From: an uncultured Rhizobiaceae group bacterium
GTDB taxonomy: Bacteria > Pseudomonadota > Alphaproteobacteria > Rhizobiales > Rhizobiaceae
Length of the DNA: 6,796 bases
Direction of reading: 5' to 3'
NCBI GenBank assembly: GCA_937944075.1
Contig: CALDZZ010000190.1
Coordinates: 1-6,796, forward strand
Part shown: piece after piece, positions 1 to 4,937 of the stretch
How the letters are laid out: the number at the start of each line of letters is the position of its first letter
Numbering within the stretch: the stretch's first letter is position 1
Program-made: the position numbers and the translations under genes
Notes under the pieces: model-generated
The model's input: only the letters and a program-made list of their open reading frames with translations
Databases searched by the model: none
What the model was told of the DNA's origin: nothing

Positions 1-231
1 GCAGCAGTCAAAGCCGGACATGCAAGTTATGTCGGCGCCGGTTGGGAACGCGACCGCGTCGATATTCTGCGTAGCATGGAAGACAGCGCGTTCTTCCAGA
101 CTGTTCGTGGAGGCCTTGTAACAGGTCTTTATAATCAAAAAGCCGTTTGGCCATTGTTTGGCTACGAAGGTGAAAGCTTCTCCAAGGGTGGCTACATCGA
201 TCGCGGCTTTGACGACATTAACTGGATTTAA
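1..231 (+). CDS. Dehydrogenase small subunit, gluconate 2-dehydrogenase subunit 3-like (3' end only)
   Basis: The open frame runs from the window edge to TAA at 229-231 and encodes the last 76 residues of a protein. The tail (motifs GGLVTGLYN, WPLFGYEGES, GGYIDRGFDDINWI) resembles the C-terminus of the small subunits that partner GMC-type FAD dehydrogenases (gluconate 2-dehydrogenase subunit 3 family). In that family the small subunit usually carries the Tat signal and escorts the large FAD subunit to the periplasm. The signal would lie upstream and is not visible here. The next gene starts 15 nt after the stop and is a GMC large subunit without a signal peptide, which supports this assignment and a shared operon. 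The family call rests on a partial sequence recognised by eye, so moderate confidence is appropriate. Confidence 0.72.
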   Translation, partial: AAVKAGHASYVGAGWERDRVDILRSMEDSAFFQTVRGGLVTGLYNQKAVWPLFGYEGESFSKGGYIDRGFDDINWI

Positions 232-246
232 GGGAAGGACACGAAA

Positions 247-1818
247 ATGACTGCACCATTTGATAAAAATGACGATAGCGTTGTCGTAATCATCGGCACA
301 GGCGCAGGTGGCGGTGTTCTTGCAAATGAACTCGCTCAAAAGGGGATAAGCGTCGTAGCACTGGAAGCTGGCGGACGACATTTGCCTCAGGATTTCATCA
401 ATGATGAATGGGATAGTTTCGGCCAATTGGCTTGGCTTGACCCACGTACAACCTCAGGCGACTGGCGTGTTGCAAAAGACTTTTCGGGCCTACCTGCCTG
501 GATTGTGAAATCAGTGGGTGGCACAACCCAACACTGGGCAGGTGCATCACTGCGTTTTCAGAAACACGAGTGGAAAGCAAAAACCACGTATGGGGATGTT
601 GCGGGCGCAAGTCTTCTGGACTGGCCGATTGATGCAGATGAAATGGATCCGTACTACACCAAGGCAGAAGACAAGCTTGGCGTCACCCAAACCGGTGGCC
701 GTGAGGCTTTGCCAGGGTGTAACAATTACAAGGTCTTTGAGGCAGGAGCCAAGAAGCTTGGGTATGAACAAGTTCATACAGGGCGTATGGCCATCAACAG
801 CAAGGAGCGCGATGGTGAGTTGGCTTGTCAGCAAACTGGGTTTTGCTTCCAGGGTTGTACATGGGGGGCGAAGTGGTCGGCAGGCTACAGGGATATTCCC
901 GCAGGTGAGGCGACCGGCAATCTTGAAGTGCGTGAAAAGTCTCACGTGGCGCGCATTCTTCACAATGATGCAGGCAAGGTTACAGGCGTTGAGTATTTTG
1001 ATGCCGATGGTAATCTTCAAATGCAAAAGGCAAGGGTTGTATGTGTTGCGGGCAATTCCTTTGAAAGTCCTCGCATGTTGCTGAACTCTGCTTCATCCAT
1101 GTTCCCCGATGGCCTTGCAAACTCGTCAGGTCAGGTTGGGCGCAACTATATGCGTCACATGACCGGATCGGTTTATGGTGTCTTTGACAAGCCCGTAAAG
1201 ATGTGGCGGGGCACGACAATGGCCGGTATTATACAAGATGAATCAAGGCACGACCCGTCGCGTGGTTTTGTTGGTGGTTACGAGCTTGAAACGCTCGCAC
1301 TGGGGCTGCCATTCATGGCTGCATTCCTTGATCCGGGTTCTTGGGGGCGTGAGTTTACAACGGCACTCGACAGCTATGAAAACATGGCTGGCATGTGGAT
1401 TGTGGGCGAAGACATGCCGCAGGAAACAAACCGTGTAACCTTGAATACGGACGTTAAGGACCAGCATGGCCTGCCTGTTGTCAATGTGCATTTTGATGAT
1501 CACCCCAATGATATCGCCATGCGTAATCACGCTTACAAGCAGGGTGCCGCCATCTATGACGCAGTGGGTGCAACACGGACCTTCCCAACGCCGCCTTATC
1601 CCTCGACACACAACCTTGGCACAAATCGCATGTCGGAAAATGCCAGAGATGGTGTGGTGAACAAGTGGGGCCGAACGCACGACATTCCGAATCTTTATGT
1701 TTCGGATGGCAGTGTGTTCACCACAGGGGCTGCAGAAAATCCAACACTGACAATCGTCGCACTGGCAATTCGCCAAGCCGACCACCTTGCTTCTGAAATG
1801 AGCAAGGGCAATCTGTAA
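247..1818 (+). CDS. GMC-family FAD-dependent dehydrogenase, large subunit (FAD-GDH/gluconate dehydrogenase type)
   Basis: A 523-residue flavoprotein predicted to oxidise a sugar, polyol or other alcohol. The N-terminal dinucleotide fold shows G17-x-G19-x-x-G22, with acidic E40 at the end of the second strand. The FAD-contacting GGTTQHW segment lies at 91-97. The C-terminal GMC domain has STHNLGTNRM with probable catalytic H455, then YVSDGS and ENPTLT with N498. C194, C200 and C204 form C-x5-C-x3-C, the spacing reported for the [3Fe-4S] ligands of Burkholderia FAD-glucose dehydrogenase, so electrons probably leave FAD through an iron-sulfur cluster. No signal peptide is seen, which fits Tat co-export with the small subunit upstream. 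An AAGGA ribosome site at 235-239 lies 7 nt before the ATG. No cytochrome c subunit follows, so the electron acceptor is unknown. The substrate cannot be told from sequence. The family assignment is firm; the exact enzyme is not. Confidence 0.93.
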   Translation: MTAPFDKNDDSVVVIIGTGAGGGVLANELAQKGISVVALEAGGRHLPQDFINDEWDSFGQLAWLDPRTTSGDWRVAKDFSGLPAWIVKSVGGTTQHWAGASLRFQKHEWKAKTTYGDVAGASLLDWPIDADEMDPYYTKAEDKLGVTQTGGREALPGCNNYKVFEAGAKKLGYEQVHTGRMAINSKERDGELACQQTGFCFQGCTWGAKWSAGYRDIPAGEATGNLEVREKSHVARILHNDAGKVTGVEYFDADGNLQMQKARVVCVAGNSFESPRMLLNSASSMFPDGLANSSGQVGRNYMRHMTGSVYGVFDKPVKMWRGTTMAGIIQDESRHDPSRGFVGGYELETLALGLPFMAAFLDPGSWGREFTTALDSYENMAGMWIVGEDMPQETNRVTLNTDVKDQHGLPVVNVHFDDHPNDIAMRNHAYKQGAAIYDAVGATRTFPTPPYPSTHNLGTNRMSENARDGVVNKWGRTHDIPNLYVSDGSVFTTGAAENPTLTIVALAIRQADHLASEMSKGNL

Positions 1819-1827
1819 AAAGAAAAT

Positions 1828-1857
1828 CCCAAGTCGCATAATGAAGTGCGGCTTGGG
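1828..1857. terminator. Stem-loop after the GMC gene, possible terminator
   Basis: Arms CCCAAGTCGCA (1828-1838) and TGCGGCTTGGG (1847-1857) pair over 11 bp with one G-U wobble around an 8-nt loop, starting 9 nt after the dehydrogenase stop. On the plus strand no U-tract follows, so it would be a weak intrinsic terminator or an mRNA 3'-end protector. On the minus strand the stem is followed by a T-rich run (reverse complement of 1817-1827), which looks more like a terminator, but no minus-strand gene is seen to the right for it to end. Confidence 0.5.
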
Positions 1858-1965
1858 GATCAGACTTAAAGAAGGTTGAAAAAGGCCGTTGGCAGCGTTC
1901 AGAATTTTCTTGATCCGTGAATATTACCCAATAGACGGTAAAACATATAATCCGTGTCCAAAACC

Positions 1966-2017
1966 TGTTCCATTATGAGATGACGTATTATTTTGGAACA
2001 CCTAATTTGTCTCATAA
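1966..2017. promoter_or_regulatory. Interleaved inverted repeats, candidate sigma-54 enhancer (activator) sites
   Basis: TGTTCCA (1966-1972) is matched by its exact reverse complement TGGAACA (1994-2000). The adjoining TTATGAGA (1973-1980) is matched by TCTCATAA (2010-2017). The arms interleave (a b a' b'), so they cannot all form one simple hairpin and are more likely protein-binding sites. They lie about 115-165 bp upstream of the inferred transcription start, the usual place for binding of a bacterial enhancer-binding protein. The palindrome does not match the NtrC or NifA consensus, so the regulator is not identified. The function is inferred from position and symmetry only. Confidence 0.35.
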
Positions 2018-2102
2018 ATGAATTGAATTGATACATAAGCAAGTTATATTTAAAAATATTCAATAAAAACAGAGGCTTATAATTTTTTAAATCTGCTTTC
2101 AG

Positions 2103-2119
2103 TTGGCACAGGCTTTGCA
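2103..2119 (+). promoter_or_regulatory. Sigma-54 (RpoN) promoter, copy 1
   Basis: The sequence TTGGCACAGGCTTTGCA matches the -24/-12 consensus (TGGCAC-N5-TTGC). The invariant GG (2105-2106) and GC (2117-2118) are separated by exactly 10 bases. Transcription should start near 2130, giving a 5' leader of about 27 nt before the ATG at 2157. The paralogous gene downstream has an equivalent promoter at the identical distance from its start codon, which makes a chance match unlikely. Use of this promoter requires RpoN and an activator ATPase. Confidence 0.85.
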
Positions 2120-2143
2120 TCCTCTTTTGTAACAATTCAAAAC

Positions 2144-2148
2144 GAGGA
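2144..2148 (+). promoter_or_regulatory. Ribosome-binding site of copy 1
   Basis: GAGGA lies 8 nt before the ATG at 2157, within the conserved block AACGAGGA that is also present before the second copy at the same spacing. It fixes the start codon of the 110-residue protein. Confidence 0.8.
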
Positions 2149-2156
2149 ACCACATA

Positions 2157-2489
2157 ATGAAAAAGCTTATTAAAAACACAACTATCGCACTTACTTTGGC
2201 CGCAGCAATGGGTGCAACATGGATTGCTTCTGGCGCATACCACGCCAACAAGGCAAGTGAGCTACAGGCAACACCAGCGGTTATGGTTCAAAACGTAAGC
2301 TTCACAACTGGCGATATGATGTCATACATGAATGAAGATGCCGGTTATAACCTTTTGGACAGTGTAAAAGACGTTCTTCGTCCGGTTAAAAACTATTTCT
2401 TCCAGTCTGAAGTCAAAACATTCAACGGTGTGCCAGTTCACCAGGCATGCGTCAGAATTACAACAAACGGCATTACTCGTTTCTTCTAA
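2157..2489 (+). CDS. Small exported protein of unknown family, paralog 1
   Basis: The 110-residue product has a basic N-terminus (MKKLIKN), a hydrophobic stretch at about 8-25 and probable signal-peptidase cleavage between about residues 25 and 33, which predicts export across the inner membrane. I do not recognise the family. The mature part carries the core shared with the next gene: YMNE (57-60), SVKDVLRPVKNYFFQSE (69-85), KTFNGVP (87-93), HQACVRI (95-101) and TNG (103-105), with a single cysteine, C98. Codons such as CGT, AAC, TTC and CAG suggest good expression. The gene stands alone between its own sigma-54 promoter and a strong terminator. Against paralog 2 it has 14 extra residues between the signal peptide and the core, and a shorter tail ending in ITRFF. 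It could be a structural matrix, stress or peptide-effector protein; the sequence does not decide. Confidence 0.85.
   Translation: MKKLIKNTTIALTLAAAMGATWIASGAYHANKASELQATPAVMVQNVSFTTGDMMSYMNEDAGYNLLDSVKDVLRPVKNYFFQSEVKTFNGVPVHQACVRITTNGITRFF
2367..2412 (+). repeat. 46-bp near-identical coding repeat, copy 1
   Basis: These 46 bases match 3019-3064 at 45 positions. The one difference, at 2396, is a synonymous TAT/TAC change. The block encodes KDVLRPVKNYFFQSE plus the first base of the next codon. Flanking codons diverge more, so this is the most conserved part of the duplicated gene. Confidence 0.9.
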
Positions 2490-2520
2490 TATAAATCTGA
2501 CTACTTTTTTAGATTATTAG

Positions 2521-2555
2521 AAATCCCTCCGGCTCATAGCCGGGGGGATTTTTTT
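2521..2555 (+). terminator. Intrinsic terminator of paralog 1
   Basis: A GC-rich hairpin starts 32 nt after the stop codon. ATCCCTCCGGCT (2523-2534) pairs with AGCCGGGGGGAT (2538-2549) over 12 bp with one wobble and a CAT loop. The flanking A and T runs extend it, and seven T lie at 2549-2555. It should separate this gene from its downstream copy. Confidence 0.92.
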
Positions 2556-2653
2556 GGTTTTAACAAAAACAATAACCATGAATGCCCATCATAATCTTCA
2601 AACAGATGTTGTTCCGATTTGGTCAGTTTGAGAGTGTTTTGTTTTGAAACAAT

Positions 2654-2671
2654 CACCTGACACCTGTCACC
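2654..2671. repeat. Tandem heptads and short palindrome upstream of copy 2, candidate activator site
   Basis: CACCTGA, CACCTGT and CACC follow one another at 7-base intervals (2654, 2661, 2668). Overlapping them is the palindrome TGACA-CC-TGTCA (2658-2669). The centre is about 160 bp upstream of the inferred start of the second sigma-54 transcript, an enhancer-like distance. Just upstream, TGTTCCG (2610-2616) and TGAAACA (2645-2651) are imperfect versions of the arms of the first promoter's inverted repeat. The regulatory role is inferred. Confidence 0.3.
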
Positions 2672-2796
2672 AAATGAACCAGAAAGATTGCTCTGACACA
2701 GAACTGGCTAGCAATTTTGATCTGACTGTAAATTGAATGATTTAAAAACCTGAATAAAATTAATGACTTAAGGAAAAATATAACGTTTGGCAGAGT

Positions 2797-2813
2797 TTGG
2801 CATGCCACTTGCT
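2797..2813 (+). promoter_or_regulatory. Sigma-54 (RpoN) promoter, copy 2
   Basis: The sequence TTGGCATGCCACTTGCT has the -24 GG at 2799-2800 and the -12 GC at 2811-2812 with the required 10-base gap, so start of transcription is expected near 2824. The GG lies exactly 52 bases before the ATG (2851), the same as in copy 1 (2105 to 2157). A second GTTTGGCA (2785-2792) lies 10 bases upstream of the one used here but lacks a correctly spaced -12 element. Confidence 0.83.
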
Positions 2814-2837
2814 TCTACTCAGACATAACCAATTAAC

Positions 2838-2842
2838 GAGGA
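2838..2842 (+). promoter_or_regulatory. Ribosome-binding site of copy 2, decides the start
   Basis: GAGGA lies 8 nt before the ATG at 2851, matching copy 1. The reading frame stays open back to a TTG at 2797, but that codon is part of the -24 promoter element and lies upstream of the transcription start, so 2851 is the real start. Confidence 0.85.
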
Positions 2843-2850
2843 TTAAAACT

Positions 2851-3153
2851 ATGAAAAACGTAATCAAAACAACACTTGTCGCAGCAACTTTCGCAGCTAC
2901 TGTAGGCGCAACATCTGTAAACGCAGCTACAATCGAAGCAAAGCCGGCAGCTTTTTCAACAGAGCAAATGATTACATACATGAACGAGGAAACAGGTTAC
3001 AGCGTTATTGAAAGCGTTAAAGACGTTCTTCGTCCGGTTAAAAACTACTTCTTCCAGTCTGAAGCAAAAACATTTAACGGTGTTCCAATTCACCAGGCAT
3101 GTGTACGCATCAGCACAAATGGCTCAACAAGCATTTTCACATTCGGTCGCTAA
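2851..3153 (+). CDS. Small exported protein of unknown family, paralog 2
   Basis: The 100-residue product has a classical Sec signal peptide: MKNVIK, a hydrophobic alanine-rich core, and SVNA followed by A26 as a good signal-peptidase I site. The mature protein would be about 75 residues. From F35 to G91 it matches F49-G105 of paralog 1 at 43 of 57 positions, and 34 of 37 from SVKD to TNG. The only cysteine, C84, lies in HQACVRI and is conserved in both, so it may form an intermolecular disulfide or hold a ligand. The tail is longer than in paralog 1 and ends in STSIFTFGR. The gene is monocistronic, with its own sigma-54 promoter and terminator. I do not recognise a known domain. The duplication implies selection for dosage or for two specialised versions. 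Confidence 0.87.
   Translation: MKNVIKTTLVAATFAATVGATSVNAATIEAKPAAFSTEQMITYMNEETGYSVIESVKDVLRPVKNYFFQSEAKTFNGVPIHQACVRISTNGSTSIFTFGR
3019..3064 (+). repeat. 46-bp near-identical coding repeat, copy 2
   Basis: Partner of 2367-2412 with 45 of 46 bases identical, offset by 652 bp. The promoters and start codons are offset by 694 bp; the 42-bp difference equals the 14 codons missing from the N-terminal linker of this copy. Confidence 0.9.
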
Positions 3154-3175
3154 TCGTACCATAAAGAATTTTAAG

Positions 3176-3208
3176 AATCCCTCTGACTTTCGCCAGGGGG
3201 ATTTTTTT
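3176..3208 (+). terminator. Intrinsic terminator of paralog 2
   Basis: AATCCCTCTG (3176-3185) pairs with CAGGGGGATT (3194-3203), 10 bp with one wobble and an 8-nt loop, followed by a seven-T run at 3202-3208. Its outer stem resembles the terminator of paralog 1, so it was probably copied with the gene. It also lies downstream of the minus-strand HIT gene and might act weakly on that transcript. Confidence 0.88.
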
Positions 3209-3308
3209 ATGTTTAAGCCAATAAACATTGTGAAATACAAAGACGATAGCCAAACAACCAGATAACAGAGCAACTTTTGTCTGGACTATGGCTTCTTATG
3301 AAGAGGGG

Positions 3309-3734
3309 TTAATTCAAAACCCCGGCGAGCTTTTCGCCATTCGCCTTGATCGCTTCCATATCGCCCATGACACCCGCAGGGCCCATGCGTTTGCCTTCGT
3401 GTCTTGGAATGACGTGGACGTGGTAATGATAGACTTCCTGCCCGCCAGCATCTTCGTTGAATTGCTGGATTGTAATCCCGTCAGCCCGAAACACTTCAAG
3501 CGCCGCATGAGCAACTTTTTGTGCTGCCTGGTGTACATGGGAAATTGTTTCAGGCGATGCATCCAGCATGTTGCGACATGCTGCCTTGGGAATTACAAGG
3601 CAATGGCCTTCACCCCTTGGCATAATGTCCATGAAGGCAAGCACAGTGTCATCTTCATAAACCTTGAAACAAGGCATTTCGCCACGAAGGATTTTGGCAA
3701 AAATATTGTCAGTGTCATAAGCAGGTGTTTGCAT
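3309..3734 (-). CDS. HIT (histidine triad) family hydrolase
   Basis: A 141-residue protein of the size usual for HINT-like HIT proteins, which hydrolyse or transfer nucleoside monophosphates from substrates such as AMP-lysine, AMP phosphoramidates or dinucleotides. The triad is H103-Y-H105-V-H107-V-I, with H105 the likely nucleophile. Upstream are the supporting N93 and the AGGQEVYH segment. The N-terminal part has the usual IFAKILRGEMP and VYEDD strands, then FMDIMPRGEGHCLVIPK. It is probably cytoplasmic. The ATG lies only 2 nt after the TAG of the acyltransferase gene (3737-3739), so translation is probably coupled. The GGGGTT/AACCCC dyad at 3305-3323 overlaps its stop but has no clear T-run on the minus strand. 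The native substrate is unknown. Confidence 0.95.
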   Translation of the reverse strand: MQTPAYDTDNIFAKILRGEMPCFKVYEDDTVLAFMDIMPRGEGHCLVIPKAACRNMLDASPETISHVHQAAQKVAHAALEVFRADGITIQQFNEDAGGQEVYHYHVHVIPRHEGKRMGPAGVMGDMEAIKANGEKLAGVLN

Positions 3735-3736
3735 CC

Positions 3737-4906
3737 CTAGTTTCCCTTTTTAAAAGGCGCATGTTCGCCCAGTATTTCATTGTGTCTATCAACTTCGCGT
3801 CGCTCATGCACCAGATAATCTGCCACTGCATCGCGCAAGCCGGGGTGTGTTATCCAGTGAGCTGAACGGGTCGTGACCGGCACATAGCCGCGCGCCAGCT
3901 TGTGCGATCCTTGTGCGCCAGCTTCAACACGCTTTAAACCATGCGAGATGGCATAATCAATTGCCTGGTAATAACAAACCTCAAAATGCAGACACGGATG
4001 GTCTTCCAGACACCCCCAGTGCCGACCATAAAGACAGTCATCGCCTATAAAGTTAATTGCTCCAGCTACATACTCATCATCCCGCTTTGCCATGATAAGC
4101 AGGGTGCGGTCGGACAATTTCTCGCTTACAAGCGTAAAGAACTCACGCGTCAAATATGGCTGCCCCCATTTGCGCATGCCTGTATCCGTATAAAAGGCAA
4201 AGAAGCGATCCCAAACCCGCTCAGTGATTTCTTCGCCCTTCAGAAGATCGATGGTAATGCCATTTTCTTCAAGCGCGACCCGGCGTTCCTTGCGAATGTT
4301 CTTACGCTTGCGCGAGGCCAGTTTGTTGAGGAAATCATCAAAGCTCTTGTAATCTTCATTGAGCCAGTGAAACTGTTGATCCGTACGCTGCAGGTAATCT
4401 TGCGTACCGGCAAACTGCCATTCATCTTCCGGCATGAACGTGATATGCGCTGAGGATACCTTCATGCGCTGGCAAAGTTGTTGCAAGCCTTGCGCCAGGG
4501 CCATCATGCGGGTCTCCCGGTCGGGACATTCAGGCACCAAAAAACGCGGTCCTGTTGCCGGAGTGAAAGGAACCGAACACTGCAACTTTGGATAATAATC
4601 CCCGCCAGCGCGATGAAAGGCATCTGCCCATCCGTGGTCGAAAACATATTCGCCCTGACTGTGGTTCTTTAGATAACAGGGAAGGGCACCCAGCATTGTG
4701 CCTGTGTCACTTTCTAGAACCAGATGCTGGCCAAGCCATCCTGTATTGGAAACTGCTGAGCCTGATTTTTCAAGTGCATAAAGAAATTCATGTGTAACAA
4801 AGGGATTGATGGGCCCGGATTGCAGGCGGTTCCAATCCTGTGGATTTATGGTCTCAAGCGAATTGAGAATTCTGATTTGAAACTGGTCACTTGCTGCGTC
4901 GTTCAT
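3737..4906 (-). CDS. FemAB-like / GNAT-fold acyltransferase, COG3146 (DUF482) family
   Basis: A 389-residue protein from the ATG at 4906. It belongs to the family annotated as FemAB-like, peptidogalycan biosynthesis or GNAT N-acetyltransferase (PF04339). Characteristic segments are NPFVTHEFL (34-42), YLKNHSQGEYVFDHGWADAF (78-97), YYPKLQ (104-109), PFTPATGPR (113-121), the basic RKRKNIRKERR (199-209) and, in the C-terminal half, GRHWGC, FEVCYYQ and AGAQGSHKLARGY. Relatives have a duplicated GNAT-like fold; the acyl donor and acceptor are not established. The frame is open to a TTG at 4957, but that would overlap the GDPD gene, and family proteins begin near the chosen ATG. Neither start has a good ribosome site, so translation may depend on reading from the gene upstream, 31 nt away. 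No signal peptide is seen. Confidence 0.9.
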   Translation of the reverse strand: MNDAASDQFQIRILNSLETINPQDWNRLQSGPINPFVTHEFLYALEKSGSAVSNTGWLGQHLVLESDTGTMLGALPCYLKNHSQGEYVFDHGWADAFHRAGGDYYPKLQCSVPFTPATGPRFLVPECPDRETRMMALAQGLQQLCQRMKVSSAHITFMPEDEWQFAGTQDYLQRTDQQFHWLNEDYKSFDDFLNKLASRKRKNIRKERRVALEENGITIDLLKGEEITERVWDRFFAFYTDTGMRKWGQPYLTREFFTLVSEKLSDRTLLIMAKRDDEYVAGAINFIGDDCLYGRHWGCLEDHPCLHFEVCYYQAIDYAISHGLKRVEAGAQGSHKLARGYVPVTTRSAHWITHPGLRDAVADYLVHERREVDRHNEILGEHAPFKKGN

Positions 4907-4937
4907 GGAAAGTAAGATTGGCTTTAAGTCCAAACCT

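Larger units (their letters stand above)
1819..2156. other. AT-rich intergenic region upstream of the first small exported protein
   Basis: This gene-free stretch of 338 bases holds the stem-loop at 1828-1857, two interleaved inverted repeats at 1966-2017, an AT-rich element at 2049-2068, the sigma-54 promoter at 2103-2119 and the ribosome site at 2144-2148. The only long reading frame is on the minus strand, runs into the small gene at 2157, and has no convincing start signal, so it is not called. I see nothing identifiable between about 1861 and 1965. Confidence 0.7.

Noticed and set aside
1899..2243. 114-codon minus-strand open frame across the intergenic region and the start of paralog 1
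   Set aside because: It overlaps the sigma-54 promoter and signal-peptide region of a well-supported gene, has a Cys-rich low-quality composition and no convincing start signal.
2605..2655. NifA-type site (TGT-N10-ACA) upstream of the second promoter
   Set aside because: The nearest candidate has an 11-base gap, not 10, so the consensus is not met.
2654..2671. CRISPR-like or iteron array from the CACC heptads
   Set aside because: Only three very short units, the third partial, with no spacers, cas genes or replication gene nearby.
2797..2850. 18-residue N-terminal extension of paralog 2
   Set aside because: The TTG at 2797 is inside the sigma-54 -24 element and upstream of the expected transcript start; the ATG at 2851 has a ribosome site and begins a proper signal peptide.
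3248..3293. Nested short dyads AGCCA/TGGCT and CCAGA/TCTGG between the convergent genes
   Set aside because: Only 5 bp each with a large interior and terminal loop and no T-run on either strand; not enough to call a terminator or RNA.
3288..3740. 150-codon plus-strand frame opposite the HIT gene
   Set aside because: It is the antisense shadow of a gene with a complete histidine-triad motif.
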